From contig JAJPJS010000025.1 of the NCBI GenBank assembly GCA_021324115.1, forward strand, positions 1 through 64,000: a stretch of 64,000 bases of DNA. The letters run 5' to 3'. The number at the start of each line of letters is the position of its first letter. The stretch's first letter is position 1. Positions 9,253-18,426 of the stretch are shown here, piece by piece. Under the pieces are notes generated by a model. That model saw only the letters and a list, made by a program, of their open reading frames with translations. It did no database searches and was not told the origin of the DNA. The position numbers were made by a program, and so were the translations under genes. This DNA comes from Nitrososphaerota archaeon. GTDB lineage: Archaea > Thermoproteota > Nitrososphaeria > Conexivisphaerales > DTJL01.

Positions 9253-9270
9253 CGGTGTACCCGGTTCATT

Positions 9271-10485
9271 TCAGGTTACCCAGGGTACAATTATCAGCGC
9301 AAGGACCATGACAGTCATCAAAGCCGTTACTATATTGCTTGCACGGGCCACCGTCCTGTCGTTCCAGTCGGCGTGGGAAATAGCCCTGAGAAGATGCCTG
9401 AAGGCAACACCGCCGTCAAACGGTCCAAGAGGCAGGGCGTTGAAAAGTGCGACGTTGAAGTTAACGAACCACACCCAGAAAAAGAGATTTGCAAGCACGT
9501 CAGCCGCAGGACCAAGTGGACTGGAGTAGAACACCGACATCTGGCTCGTGAACGGTACCTGTGCAGGCGAAATAGATGGAAATATAAAATATCTCGAAAG
9601 CGAAAGTGGCGACACCGTAAGGAAATCCTTCAGTACGATGGAGGGGTCGTCTGAAGCTGTTATGCCAAGAAATCCGATGCCTGGATCGCTAGGGTTTTGA
9701 ACAAGCACAGAAGAGCCCGATTTAAGTATACCGCCGTCATAATAGTAAAAGGTTTCAGTCATGCCTTTTGTCGTGTTTTGCATGTAAGCAGTTAGCTGGC
9801 TAACGGTGGTGAACTGCGTACCATTCAGTGAGACAAGTATATCTCCAGACTTCAGCCCAGCCAGGTAAGCTGGGGAGCCGGGCTCAACACTTAGTACGCC
9901 CAGACCATGGCCGGGGACTGGAGTCATCGACGCTACAAGTGCCAGCATGAGGATGAGGGATATCATCGCCGTAAGTATATTGCTGCCCGCACCTGCAGCA
10001 AGGATTCTTCCCGCCACGCCGGGTTTTGCGACCTTCAGTTCTTCTTCATCGAGTTCAACAAAAGCACCAATGGGAACAAACAGGAAGAAGATAAGCCCCG
10101 AGTCTTTGACCGTGAACCCGTTTGCCCTTGCAACGATCCCGTGTGAAGCCTCATGGACAATCAGCCCCGTAAAGAGTGCTATCCAGCCGTAGACTATTGG
10201 AAGGTACGGATTCAGCCCAGGAATCAGAAGGTTGGCCGTTACCCCCAATCCCCTGACGACCGAACCCAGCTGCGGATTGTACAGATAACGCGTGATCGCA
10301 AACAGCGCAATGAAGATCATCACCGCAGCTATGATGGGCATGATGTAAAGGTAGAAATTTGAAAGTGGCCGGGTGAGCCGACTCTTTGATGCTCTGTCCA
10401 TTGCATTCAGTCCCCTCTTGGTCTTGATCAGAATGAGAGGAAAATGCACTTCTACATGTTTGAATTCCTCGGGCTCCTCTGTCAT
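9271..10485 (-). CDS. Site-2 protease (M50) family membrane metalloprotease with PDZ domain
   Basis: A 404-residue intramembrane protease candidate. Several hydrophobic helices are visible; the zinc motif HEASH (about residue 110) lies in one and the second ligand motif NALPLGPFDGG (about 347-357) in a C-terminal helix. A PDZ domain (GLGVLSVEPGSPAYLAGLKSGDILVSLNG) occupies about 195-225. Family members cut transmembrane substrates in regulated proteolysis. It follows vat on the same strand with a gap of about 155 bp. No substrate gene is evident nearby. Confidence 0.88.
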   Translation of the reverse strand: MTEEPEEFKHVEVHFPLILIKTKRGLNAMDRASKSRLTRPLSNFYLYIMPIIAAVMIFIALFAITRYLYNPQLGSVVRGLGVTANLLIPGLNPYLPIVYGWIALFTGLIVHEASHGIVARANGFTVKDSGLIFFLFVPIGAFVELDEEELKVAKPGVAGRILAAGAGSNILTAMISLILMLALVASMTPVPGHGLGVLSVEPGSPAYLAGLKSGDILVSLNGTQFTTVSQLTAYMQNTTKGMTETFYYYDGGILKSGSSVLVQNPSDPGIGFLGITASDDPSIVLKDFLTVSPLSLSRYFIFPSISPAQVPFTSQMSVFYSSPLGPAADVLANLFFWVWFVNFNVALFNALPLGPFDGGVAFRHLLRAISHADWNDRTVARASNIVTALMTVMVLALIIVPWVT

Positions 10486-10641
10486 CCGCGTGCTCAGCCA
10501 GCGTCAACAGGGTCCCCTTATCAACCTATTCAACAATCAATAACAATCCCGGAATGCGGACAGACCCACCTTCCGGTAAGAAAGGTTTGGATCAAAAACA
10601 AGGTCTATGATAAGAAATACTGCGACCGAGTAGGTTCTTGT

Positions 10642-12810
10642 CTACCTGTAGTAGGGCACTGGCGCCTTCTCTATCAGCTTGCCTTCCCTTGACGCCCTGA
10701 CCTTCTTGACTGCATCGTCCAGGTATTGCATGGAAATCGCCGATTCGGCCACATGCTTCTTTGCGTCTTCTGGGTCCGGATACTTGCTCAGGAAGTCCTG
10801 CAGCACGAGCGACACTGCCGTGTTGATCACCGACGCCAGGTCCGCTCCGCTGAATCCATCCGTTGCATCCGCGATCTTGTCGAAGTTGACATCGGCTGCC
10901 AGTGGCTTCCCGGCAGAGTGAATCTTCAGTATCAGCAGTCTTGCGGCGCGGTCCGGCAGCGGTACATAGATCAGTTTGTCAAACCGTCCAGCTCTCAGAA
11001 GGGCAGGGTCCACCATGTCTATTCTGTTCGTGGCTGCAAGTACCACAACCCCTGTTAATGGCTGTATCCCATCAAGCTCCGTAAGAAGCTGGCTTACCAC
11101 CCTCTCGGTTACCATGCTGTCGGAGCTCACGCCCCTGACAGGTGCCAGGGCATCTATCTCATCGAAGAATATAATGCATGGGGATGCCTGCCTTGCCTTC
11201 CTGAACACCTCTCTTACCGCCTTCTCAGACTCTCCAACCCACTTGCTCAGAAGCTCTGGACCACGGACGCTTATGAAATTGGCTGAGCTCTCGGTTGCGA
11301 CAGCCTTAGCCAGCATTGTCTTGCCCGTCCCTGAAGGACCGTAGAGAAGTACCCCCTTGGGAATGTTGTATCCGAGCCTCTTGTACGCTTCCGGATACTT
11401 CATCGGCCATTCGACCGCTTCCTGGAGTTCCTTCTTCACCTGATCCAGCCCTCCTATCTCTGTCCATCTCACCTCTGGGGTTTCGAGGTAAACCTCCCTC
11501 ATCGCGGATGGTGTAATCTCCCTGAGCGCCTCTTCAAAGTCTGACATGGATACCTGAAGCTTGTTCAAAGTCTCTGGCGGAATCTTCTCTTCATCCAACT
11601 TTATTTCAGGGAGGTTTCTCCGTAGCGTCTTCATGGCTGCCTCCTTGCAGAGGTACTCGAGGTCCGCCCCGACATACCCGTGAGTCACCGTGGAGAGCCT
11701 CTCTACGTCGACATCGCTTGTAAGGGGCATGTGTCTGGTGTGGATCTGAAGGATTTCGAGTCTTCCCCTCTTGTCCGGAACCTTGATTTCAATCTCCCTG
11801 TCGAACCTGCCCGGTCTCCTGAGTGCGGGGTCTATCGCATTGGGTCTGTTGGTTGCTGCAATCACCACCACCTTCCCTCTTCCCTCGAGTCCGTCCATTA
11901 AGGAAAGCAGCTGAGAGACGACCCTCCGTTCCACTTCACCCGTCACTTCCTCCCGTTTGGGAGCAATGGAGTCTATTTCATCTATGAAGATGATAGTTGG
12001 AGATTTCTCCTTGGCCTCCTTGAATATCTCCCTCAACCTTGCCTCGGATTCACCATAGAATTTGCTCATTATTTCGGGTCCGCTTATGCTTATGAAATGT
12101 GCATTCGTCTCATTGGCGACGGCTTTGGCGAGCAGAGTCTTGCCTGTGCCAGGTGGGCCGTACAGGAGCACACCCTTCGGTGCTTCTATTCCCAGCCTTT
12201 CGAACAGCTCTGGGTGTCGAAGCGGCAGCTCCACCATTTCTCTTATCTTCTGGATTTCGTCCTTCAGACCACCTATGTCTTCATAGGTGACCTGCGGTAC
12301 ACCACGCAGAAGCTCGCCTTTTTCGGATAGCTGAAAAACGGTACGCTGACTTATTATGGCCGCTTCAGAACTCGGTGTAAGTCCAACGACCTGAAAAGTC
12401 AGCCTGCCCCCGAAGTAGGGAACCATTATGTTGTCCCCCCTTGTTACGGGAACCCCTTCGAGCGCATCAGTAATGTACCTCTCATCTATAGGTGGTATAT
12501 TTTCAAGAGGAGCGACAACCACCTTCTCGGCGGGGACGGCCTTGATCTTCCTCACAGCCACGGTGTCCCCTATTGCCACACCCGAATTGTTTCTCGTCAA
12601 TCCATCAATCCTGATTATGCCTCTTCCTTCGTCGGATGGATAAAGCGGCAGGCACTTGGCCACCGTCTTTCTCTTCCCTCTGACTTCGAGCACATCTCCT
12701 GTCGATGCGCCGAGGGAATCCATGACATCATAGTCAACACGGGCTACGCCCCTGCCGACATCTCTAGTGTAAGCTTCCAGCACCTTAAGGTTCACGCTTT
12801 CTGCACTCAT
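10642..12810 (-). CDS. VAT/Cdc48-type AAA+ ATPase
   Basis: A 722-residue double-ring unfoldase with an N-terminal substrate domain (about 1-185) and two AAA+ modules. D1 has GPPGTGKT and [11 protein letters not shown]2 has GPSGTGKT and [10 protein letters not shown], both intact. The C-terminus ends in Tyr-Tyr-Arg, a hydrophobic-Tyr-X tail of the kind that docks on the 20S proteasome, so a proteasome partner role is a fair inference. It begins 11 bp after hsp20 on the same strand, giving an hsp20-vat unit that is probably heat-induced. Confidence 0.97.
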   Translation of the reverse strand: MSAESVNLKVLEAYTRDVGRGVARVDYDVMDSLGASTGDVLEVRGKRKTVAKCLPLYPSDEGRGIIRIDGLTRNNSGVAIGDTVAVRKIKAVPAEKVVVAPLENIPPIDERYITDALEGVPVTRGDNIMVPYFGGRLTFQVVGLTPSSEAAIISQRTVFQLSEKGELLRGVPQVTYEDIGGLKDEIQKIREMVELPLRHPELFERLGIEAPKGVLLYGPPGTGKTLLAKAVANETNAHFISISGPEIMSKFYGESEARLREIFKEAKEKSPTIIFIDEIDSIAPKREEVTGEVERRVVSQLLSLMDGLEGRGKVVVIAATNRPNAIDPALRRPGRFDREIEIKVPDKRGRLEILQIHTRHMPLTSDVDVERLSTVTHGYVGADLEYLCKEAAMKTLRRNLPEIKLDEEKIPPETLNKLQVSMSDFEEALREITPSAMREVYLETPEVRWTEIGGLDQVKKELQEAVEWPMKYPEAYKRLGYNIPKGVLLYGPSGTGKTMLAKAVATESSANFISVRGPELLSKWVGESEKAVREVFRKARQASPCIIFFDEIDALAPVRGVSSDSMVTERVVSQLLTELDGIQPLTGVVVLAATNRIDMVDPALLRAGRFDKLIYVPLPDRAARLLILKIHSAGKPLAADVNFDKIADATDGFSGADLASVINTAVSLVLQDFLSKYPDPEDAKKHVAESAISMQYLDDAVKKVRASREGKLIEKAPVPYYR

Positions 12811-12821
12811 TTGGGATTCAC

Positions 12822-13322
12822 CTACTCAACCGGTATTCCCTTATAGCCTTTATTGCCCTTCCCCTTCAATTTTGCACGCACCTCGAGTATTCCGTTGAGG
12901 TACCTGGCCTTGCAAGTGTCCGGGTCAATCGGCTCCTTGAGTGGAATCGTTGTCTTATATACCCTGTCTCCGGCCTGCGCCTTCAGAGACATTTCCTCAT
13001 CATTGGCTTCGATGTTTATCGATTCTTTCGAAACTCCTGGCATCTCTGCTATCACAACGAGGTAGTCATCCTTTACTGACTGCTCTACGAGCGGTTCTCT
13101 GTCCTTTCTTTTGATGTCCAGGTCTCCGAATGTCCTGAAAACCGGTCTTCCGCCCTGCATGTCAAGGGTAAATCCCTTGACAAAGGGCCTGTTCATCATG
13201 GCTTCCCTATCCTTTCTGAAGCTGGCCATTATCCGTTCGATCTCCTTTTCAACCTCCTCTAGGAGGTCATCAATACCTTCGAACATGTCACGTTCTTCGA
13301 AGTCATCATCATCATCAACCAT
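12822..13322 (-). CDS. hsp20: Small heat-shock protein (Hsp20/alpha-crystallin)
   Basis: A 166-residue small heat-shock chaperone. The alpha-crystallin domain (about 80-160) includes the strand [19 protein letters not shown] and the A-x-x-x-n-G-I/L-x-V-type end [12 protein letters not shown]; an IPVE tail resembles the IXI/V oligomerisation motif. The N-terminal arm is acidic ([14 protein letters not shown]). It starts at ATG 13322 and is followed after 11 bp by vat. The region upstream holds a TATA box and an imperfect palindrome shared with a divergent ArsR-like regulator. Confidence 0.93.
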   Translation of the reverse strand: MVDDDDDFEERDMFEGIDDLLEEVEKEIERIMASFRKDREAMMNRPFVKGFTLDMQGGRPVFRTFGDLDIKRKDREPLVEQSVKDDYLVVIAEMPGVSKESINIEANDEEMSLKAQAGDRVYKTTIPLKEPIDPDTCKARYLNGILEVRAKLKGKGNKGYKGIPVE

Positions 13323-13324
13323 TT

Positions 13325-13347
13325 GTTATCAACCAATGGTTACTAAC
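13325..13347. promoter_or_regulatory. Imperfect palindrome between hsp20 and its divergent regulator
   Basis: Half-sites GTTATCAACC (13325-13334) and GGTTACTAAC (13338-13347) form a 10-bp inverted repeat with two mismatches around a 3-bp spacer. A shared TATA-like TTTATTTAAA lies at 13354-13363. For hsp20 the palindrome falls between TATA and start codon, over the expected transcription start; for the regulator it lies just upstream of TATA. This placement fits repression by the divergent HTH protein. Confidence 0.6.
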
Positions 13348-13383
13348 CTAAGGTTTATTTAAACGTTTTTCCAGAATCAGGGC

Positions 13384-13803
13384 ATGGACGAACTTCTGGA
13401 AATTGTAGGTTCAGATTCCAGATGGAAAATACTGAAGTCGTTGATCGAGGGACCTAAGGATCTCAGGGAGCTTTCCACGGAACTCGGCATGAGTGTTCAG
13501 GGTACTATGAAACATATTGCGCTCCTTGAAAAGTCAGGACTCGTCAAAGTTTCGGCGGGGAAGGACAGGAGACAAAAGTATGCATTAGTGGGTGGTGTGT
13601 GGATTCAGCGGGAATCGGATGAGCAGCATGAGCTGATATTCTTCTTTTCTTCGAATCGGGTTAACCAGGAATCGATTTCATCGACACCCGTTAGCTTCAG
13701 GGTTCATCGACTTCTGAAAAGGTGTACGAACTATCTTCTCAAAAAGGGGGCTGCTGATTTCCCACAGCACCGGTCTGCGCGGCCGAGCCCTGCGGGGAGT
13801 TGA
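13384..13803 (+). CDS. ArsR-like winged-helix regulator, Phr-like candidate
   Basis: A 139-residue protein with an N-terminal winged helix (SDSRWKILKSLIEGPKDLRELSTEL..SVQGTMKHIALLEKSGLVKV, residues about 9-58) and a C-terminal half of unknown role. It is divergent from the hsp20-vat unit with 61 bp between. The arrangement recalls Phr of Pyrococcus, which represses hsp20 and an AAA+ ATPase gene; equivalence here is inferred from position and fold. TATA at 13354-13363 would place transcription start at the ATG. The 3' end overlaps the convergent MIP18 gene by 65 bp. Confidence 0.75.
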   Translation: MDELLEIVGSDSRWKILKSLIEGPKDLRELSTELGMSVQGTMKHIALLEKSGLVKVSAGKDRRQKYALVGGVWIQRESDEQHELIFFFSSNRVNQESISSTPVSFRVHRLLKRCTNYLLKKGAADFPQHRSARPSPAGS

Positions 13804-14092
13804 TATTCTGGTTGATTATGTCAGCCATGTAGTGGTCCTTTATCTTCACCTGAACCTCCTTGACCCCTTCGACCTCCATTATCGACCTCTTGACATCCTC
13901 TGCAATCTGATACGCGAACATGGCGGGGCATACAGGGGTGGTCATCCTGACCTCAGTGTACACCCTGCCATCGTCACTTATGTCAAGCTTTTCCACAAGA
14001 TTAAGTTCAACTATGGGCACGCCGATCTCGGGGTCCACAACATAGTTGAGCTTTGTCCAGATCTCGTCCGTCATCTTTTCCTTGTCGAGCAT
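13739..14092 (-). CDS. MIP18/DUF59 family Fe-S assembly protein (SufT-like)
   Basis: A protein of about 117 residues from ATG 14092. The DUF59 core is clear: LNYVVDPEIGVPIVELNLV, then MTTPVCPAMFAYQIAEDV with the family cysteine, and VEGVKEVQVKI. Relatives take part in Fe-S cluster assembly or delivery. The frame is open to 14224, but a TTATTTATG element about 25 bp before 14092 argues for the internal start. The C-terminal tail is Gln/Ala/Pro-rich (NSPQGSAAQTGAVGNQQPPF). It converges with the ArsR-like gene and is divergent from alaX. Confidence 0.85.
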   Translation of the reverse strand: MLDKEKMTDEIWTKLNYVVDPEIGVPIVELNLVEKLDISDDGRVYTEVRMTTPVCPAMFAYQIAEDVKRSIMEVEGVKEVQVKIKDHYMADIINQNINSPQGSAAQTGAVGNQQPPF

Positions 14093-14201
14093 CACGAATT
14101 TGCCACGGTGGTACATAAATAATCTTTCCCTAAATACCCAACGGAGTCGAGTGAAATAAGGACATGAGGAGATCAACTGGTGAATCGGAGGGGTTGTCAG
14201 A

Positions 14202-14927
14202 ATGACCGAACTCCTTTTTCTCAAGGATAGCTACCTGAAAAAGTTCGATGCCAAGGTAGTAAAGGTACAAGGAAGCATCGCCTACCTCGACAAAACAGCA
14301 TTTTATCCAAGGGGTGGCGGGCAACCCTGTGATACAGGTGAACTGATTCAGAACGGAAGGAGCAACAGGGTACTGGAAGTATTCTGGGAGGAAGGGGATG
14401 TTGCGCACAGACTGGAGCAGCCCATTTCGGACGGAGCAGAGATATCGGGCCAAATAGACTGGGGCCTGAGGTATGCACACATGCGACACCATACCGCCGT
14501 TCACATACTTTCAGGCGTCATGTTCAGGGATTATTCCGCTCCAATTACAGGAGGTCAGATTTATCCCGACAGGGCAAGAGTTGACTTCGATGTCGATGAG
14601 GTGGGGGACGAACGGGTCAGGGAAATAGAATCAAAATGTAACCAGATAGTGGATGAGGGAAGAGCCGTCACGGCGAGGATGGTTCCAAGGAGCGTGGCTC
14701 TCGAAATGCCTGAACTCGTGAGAACGAAAACGGGCAGGAAACTTATAGAGCAGCTTCCTCAGGTCAGGCTGGTCGAAATAGAGGGTTTCGACGTACAAAC
14801 GGATGGAGGAACGCATGTGGTCAACACTAGAGAGGTGGGCCATATCAAAATCAAAGGAGTGGAAAACAAGGGAAAGCACAACAAAAGATTCGAACTAGTT
14901 CTTCCCCCATCAGGAGAAAGTGTCTGA
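14202..14927 (+). CDS. alaX: AlaX-type alanyl-tRNA editing protein
   Basis: A 241-residue free-standing editing domain that would hydrolyse Ser- or Gly-tRNA(Ala). The N-terminal FYPRGGGQPCDTG and the zinc motif HHTAVHIL (about residues 96-103) are intact. The second zinc motif reads DGGTHVVNTREVG, with Asp where the common form has Cys (CGGTH), so one usual metal ligand differs. Length fits the AlaX-M class. It is divergently placed from the MIP18 gene across about 110 bp. Confidence 0.88.
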   Translation: MTELLFLKDSYLKKFDAKVVKVQGSIAYLDKTAFYPRGGGQPCDTGELIQNGRSNRVLEVFWEEGDVAHRLEQPISDGAEISGQIDWGLRYAHMRHHTAVHILSGVMFRDYSAPITGGQIYPDRARVDFDVDEVGDERVREIESKCNQIVDEGRAVTARMVPRSVALEMPELVRTKTGRKLIEQLPQVRLVEIEGFDVQTDGGTHVVNTREVGHIKIKGVENKGKHNKRFELVLPPSGESV

Positions 14928-14999
14928 AATCCTAGATTATCTCTGTCAGAGGGTATATAATATACGGGGAACCGAATCAACGGAAAGGAGTAACTCGAG

Positions 15000-16910
15000 T
15001 TGTCCGGAATGAAGGCTTCCGAGGTGGACCTTGGGATAATGTGCGACAGGATAAACTCGATAATTTTATTTCTGGATGGTGAATTCAGGATCATCCGTTC
15101 GAATACTTACGCCCTGCAGTTGCTTGGAAGGAGCTCGGAGGGCCTCCTGGGCAACTCCCTGCTCGACCTCCTTCCGGATCGCGACAAGATGAGGGCAAAG
15201 GATATTTTCACACGGGCGCTGGGCGGTGAATCGTTCAGCTCAGTGCTCCTCTCGGTGAGGACCAACAAGGGAGCCGAGAGGCTGATAAGCTGGCAGGTCG
15301 AACTGCTTCCAACTCCGAGTACATCACTCTTTTGCTTCGGGCAGGACATAACTGAGAACGAAACACTCGAACGTGACCTTATGGCCGCGAACGACAAACT
15401 CGCCTCAGTTCTGGATAACAGTACATTCGCTATTCTTACGATCGACCAGGACCTGTCGATCGACTATGTTAACAGGAGGGGACTTCAGGCAACCGAATAC
15501 ACGAAGGAGGAACTGACCGGCAAGCACATCTCCGAGGTGTTCATAGGCCTCAATACGAGTGAACTTGGTGGCTTCATGTCAACGATATACAGAGGTGCAA
15601 CCTTCGGGCCGGCCGAAGCGAAACTCAAAACCAAGAGCGGAGTTCTCATTCCGTATGAGTTGACGGTGGACCCGATAAGCGTTCAGGGTACGATCGTTGG
15701 CGCCGTGGTGACAGCCAGCGACATATCTCAAAGAAAGAGGGCTGAAGAAAGAATCAGGTTTCAGGCTGCCATGCTGGATCAGGTCGAAAGTGCAGTCGTA
15801 GCAGAGTCACTCCTCGGCGAAGTCATCTACTGGAACATCGCAGCCGAGAAACTGTTCGGCTGGAAATCCACGGAGGTTCTGGGAAGAAACCTCATAGAAG
15901 TGATAAGGCCTTCTCCTCTGGGAGGCACTCCGGTTCCATCGCTGGAAGCGATAAAGCAGATGGGGGCATGGAACGGCGATGTGGATCTTGAGCGGAGGGA
16001 TGGGATCAGGTTTCCTGCCCGAATTTCAATGGCCGAAATAATGGGAAGGGAGGACAGACCCATAGCAGTTGCGATGGTGGTGGTCGACCTTACGGAAAGG
16101 CTTCACCTTGAAGAGCAGCTGAGAAGCTTCAACGAGCAGCTCACCAAACTCGTCGACCAGCGGACGAGGCAACTCGAAATCTCTCAGGAAAGACTAGTCA
16201 AGGCGGAAAGGCTTGCGGCCATAGGAGAACTTTCCGCCCAGGTGGGGCATGACCTCAGGAATCCGCTCACCAGCATAAATACAGCCCTATACCTTCTCGA
16301 CAAGACCCTCAACGGCGAATCCCCGGAGGAGGCACGCATGGCCATCCAAACGATGAAGAGATCTGTGGACCATGCAAACAGGATAATAGAGGAGCTCCTC
16401 GAGTATTCAAGGGGAGGGATAGCCGAAACAAAGGCGGAGCACCTGAGGGCACTCATTCAGGCTTCCATAGAAAGGCTGAAGGTGCCAAAGAACATACAGA
16501 TCGAGAACGAGGTGCCGAAGGACCTTCTTGCAGACGTCGACGGCTCAAGGATGCAGAGGGTTTTTGAAAACCTGATCAAGAACTCAATCGATGCGATGCC
16601 CAAGGGAGGAAGCATCGTCATTAAGGGAGGGGCTGGGGAATCCACTGCCTGGCTTTCATTTTCTGATACCGGACAGGGAATCAAGAAGAAGGACGCCATC
16701 AATCTTTTCAAGCCTCTTTTTACCACAAAACCACAGGGGATGGGACTGGGACTGCCTATATGCAAGAGAATCGTTGAGGCGCATGGCGGATCGATATCAA
16801 TAAACAGCAAGTACGGCAGGGGAACGATAGTTACGATAGAGCTTCCTGCAATCAGGGTCAAGAAGCCCAAGGGTGAGCTTCTGGATGTCGGTCTTAACAG
16901 TCAGGGCTGA
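15000..16910 (+). CDS. Cytosolic PAS-domain sensor histidine kinase
   Basis: A 636-residue kinase with no membrane segment or signal peptide. Three PAS-like domains follow each other (about 14-115, 131-245, 255-375), then a short coiled coil, a HisKA domain with the H-box ELSAQVGHDLRNPLTS (His about residue 416), and an HATPase with N-box ENLIKNSIDAMP, FSDTGQGI and GMGLGLPI. It should autophosphorylate in response to an intracellular cue. No response regulator is adjacent, so it is an orphan here. The start is TTG 15000 or ATG 15009. TldD follows on the same strand after 73 bp. Confidence 0.93.
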   Translation: MSGMKASEVDLGIMCDRINSIILFLDGEFRIIRSNTYALQLLGRSSEGLLGNSLLDLLPDRDKMRAKDIFTRALGGESFSSVLLSVRTNKGAERLISWQVELLPTPSTSLFCFGQDITENETLERDLMAANDKLASVLDNSTFAILTIDQDLSIDYVNRRGLQATEYTKEELTGKHISEVFIGLNTSELGGFMSTIYRGATFGPAEAKLKTKSGVLIPYELTVDPISVQGTIVGAVVTASDISQRKRAEERIRFQAAMLDQVESAVVAESLLGEVIYWNIAAEKLFGWKSTEVLGRNLIEVIRPSPLGGTPVPSLEAIKQMGAWNGDVDLERRDGIRFPARISMAEIMGREDRPIAVAMVVVDLTERLHLEEQLRSFNEQLTKLVDQRTRQLEISQERLVKAERLAAIGELSAQVGHDLRNPLTSINTALYLLDKTLNGESPEEARMAIQTMKRSVDHANRIIEELLEYSRGGIAETKAEHLRALIQASIERLKVPKNIQIENEVPKDLLADVDGSRMQRVFENLIKNSIDAMPKGGSIVIKGGAGESTAWLSFSDTGQGIKKKDAINLFKPLFTTKPQGMGLGLPICKRIVEAHGGSISINSKYGRGTIVTIELPAIRVKKPKGELLDVGLNSQG

Positions 16911-16983
16911 CATGATATCTTCTCCTTTCAACCTCCACTTTTTTCAGAATAGGATATAATCCCCCACAGCAACAGCTTGACCC

Positions 16984-18420
16984 ATGCCGACACTGGATAA
17001 GGATATGGCGGATTACGCAGTGGCCGAGGCCATCAGGGCCGGGGCTGACTACGCAGAGGCGCGGCTCCAGTGGAACATGGAGCAGAATGCGTCCACGAAG
17101 AATGGTGAATTCGAGCCGCCTGGTTATGAGGAGACATTCGGGATCGGCGTAAGAGTCATGCATAGGGGGGCCATGGGGTTTGGCGCCACAAATATCCTGA
17201 CACGTGACAGCGTCAAGGAGCTGGCCACGAATCTGGCAAAGAAGGTTATATCAGCCGGACCCGGATTCAGAAACAAAATCAGGATGAGTGACGAAGATAC
17301 ACATATCGCGAAATGGGGAGCTGCGGAGAAAAGGAAGCTGGAGGATGTTGAACTCTCCACACTTGTGACCACTCTGAAGGAGATTGATTCCGACATGGTT
17401 TCCAGACACTCTCCGGACGTTCTGAAGTTCAGGCTTTTCGGACTGGGGTTATCACTGGAAGAGAAATACTTTACAAATTCAAACGGCTCAAAGATTGAAA
17501 GCCGTGTTCCCAGGGTGGGAATAATGGGGGTGCTGACCGCCGCAGATTCGGGCTCCGTCGTCCAGAGGTTCATCCAGTCGGCCGGAACAGGCGGCTGGGA
17601 GGTTTTTGAAACTGCAAAAATGAAGGAGAGAATGAGAGATGAGGCAGATACCGTGGTGAAGATAGCCGGAAAGGCGGAGAAGTTTACAGGTGGGAGCATG
17701 GATGTCATTGTCGGTCCCGAGGTCACGGGCATAATGACGCACGAATCTGTGGGTCATCCCCAGGAAGCCGACAGGATACTGGGAAGGGAAGGCGCTCAGG
17801 CAGGCGAGTCTTACCTGACCTCATCCGACATTGGGATGCAGGTGGGGAGCCCACTCGCAACTGTGATCGACGACCCCACGATTCCGGGAACGGACGGCTA
17901 TTACCTGTACGATGATGAAGGGGTTCCGGCAAGAAAAAGGATTCTGATCAAGGAGGGGAGGATAAACGAATTTCTGCAGAACAGGGAAACTGCAGACGTC
18001 TTCGGTGTGAAGAGCAATTCCGCTGCCAGAGCCGCCTATTACAACGTGGAGCCTATAATAAGAATGTCAAACACCTACGTGGAACCCGGCGATCACTCAC
18101 TGGATGAGATGATAAAAGAAGTAAAGGATGGGGTGTTGATCAAGAATTTTATGGAATGGAACATTGACGACAAGAGGTACAATTCAAGGTTCGTGGGCCA
18201 TGAAGCCTATCGCATTCAGGGTGGAGAAATAAAGGGTCTGGTGAGGAATCCGGTCCTGGAGTTGACCACCCCGAAGCTGTGGGGCAGCGTCGCGGCCAAG
18301 ACGAAGGATCTGATATTCGACGCAGCAACCTGCGGAAAGGGGGACCCGAGTCAGGGGATACCTGTGGGGCACGGAGGACCATATATGCTGCTCAAGGGAG
18401 TGAGCCTCAGCGGAAGGTGA
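16984..18420 (+). CDS. tldD: TldD-type metalloprotease subunit
   Basis: A 478-residue TldD homologue. The zinc-binding HESVGHPQEADRI (about 255) is the catalytic HExxxH helix, and the C-terminal DAATCGKGDPSQGIPVGHGGP is the conserved metal-ligand loop. TldD pairs with TldE/PmbA in a heterodimer that trims unfolded or modified peptides. A TATA-like GGATATAATC (about 16950-16959) lies about 25 bp before the ATG. The tldE gene begins 6 bp after this stop. Confidence 0.95.
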   Translation: MPTLDKDMADYAVAEAIRAGADYAEARLQWNMEQNASTKNGEFEPPGYEETFGIGVRVMHRGAMGFGATNILTRDSVKELATNLAKKVISAGPGFRNKIRMSDEDTHIAKWGAAEKRKLEDVELSTLVTTLKEIDSDMVSRHSPDVLKFRLFGLGLSLEEKYFTNSNGSKIESRVPRVGIMGVLTAADSGSVVQRFIQSAGTGGWEVFETAKMKERMRDEADTVVKIAGKAEKFTGGSMDVIVGPEVTGIMTHESVGHPQEADRILGREGAQAGESYLTSSDIGMQVGSPLATVIDDPTIPGTDGYYLYDDEGVPARKRILIKEGRINEFLQNRETADVFGVKSNSAARAAYYNVEPIIRMSNTYVEPGDHSLDEMIKEVKDGVLIKNFMEWNIDDKRYNSRFVGHEAYRIQGGEIKGLVRNPVLELTTPKLWGSVAAKTKDLIFDAATCGKGDPSQGIPVGHGGPYMLLKGVSLSGR

Positions 18421-18426
18421 TCATGG

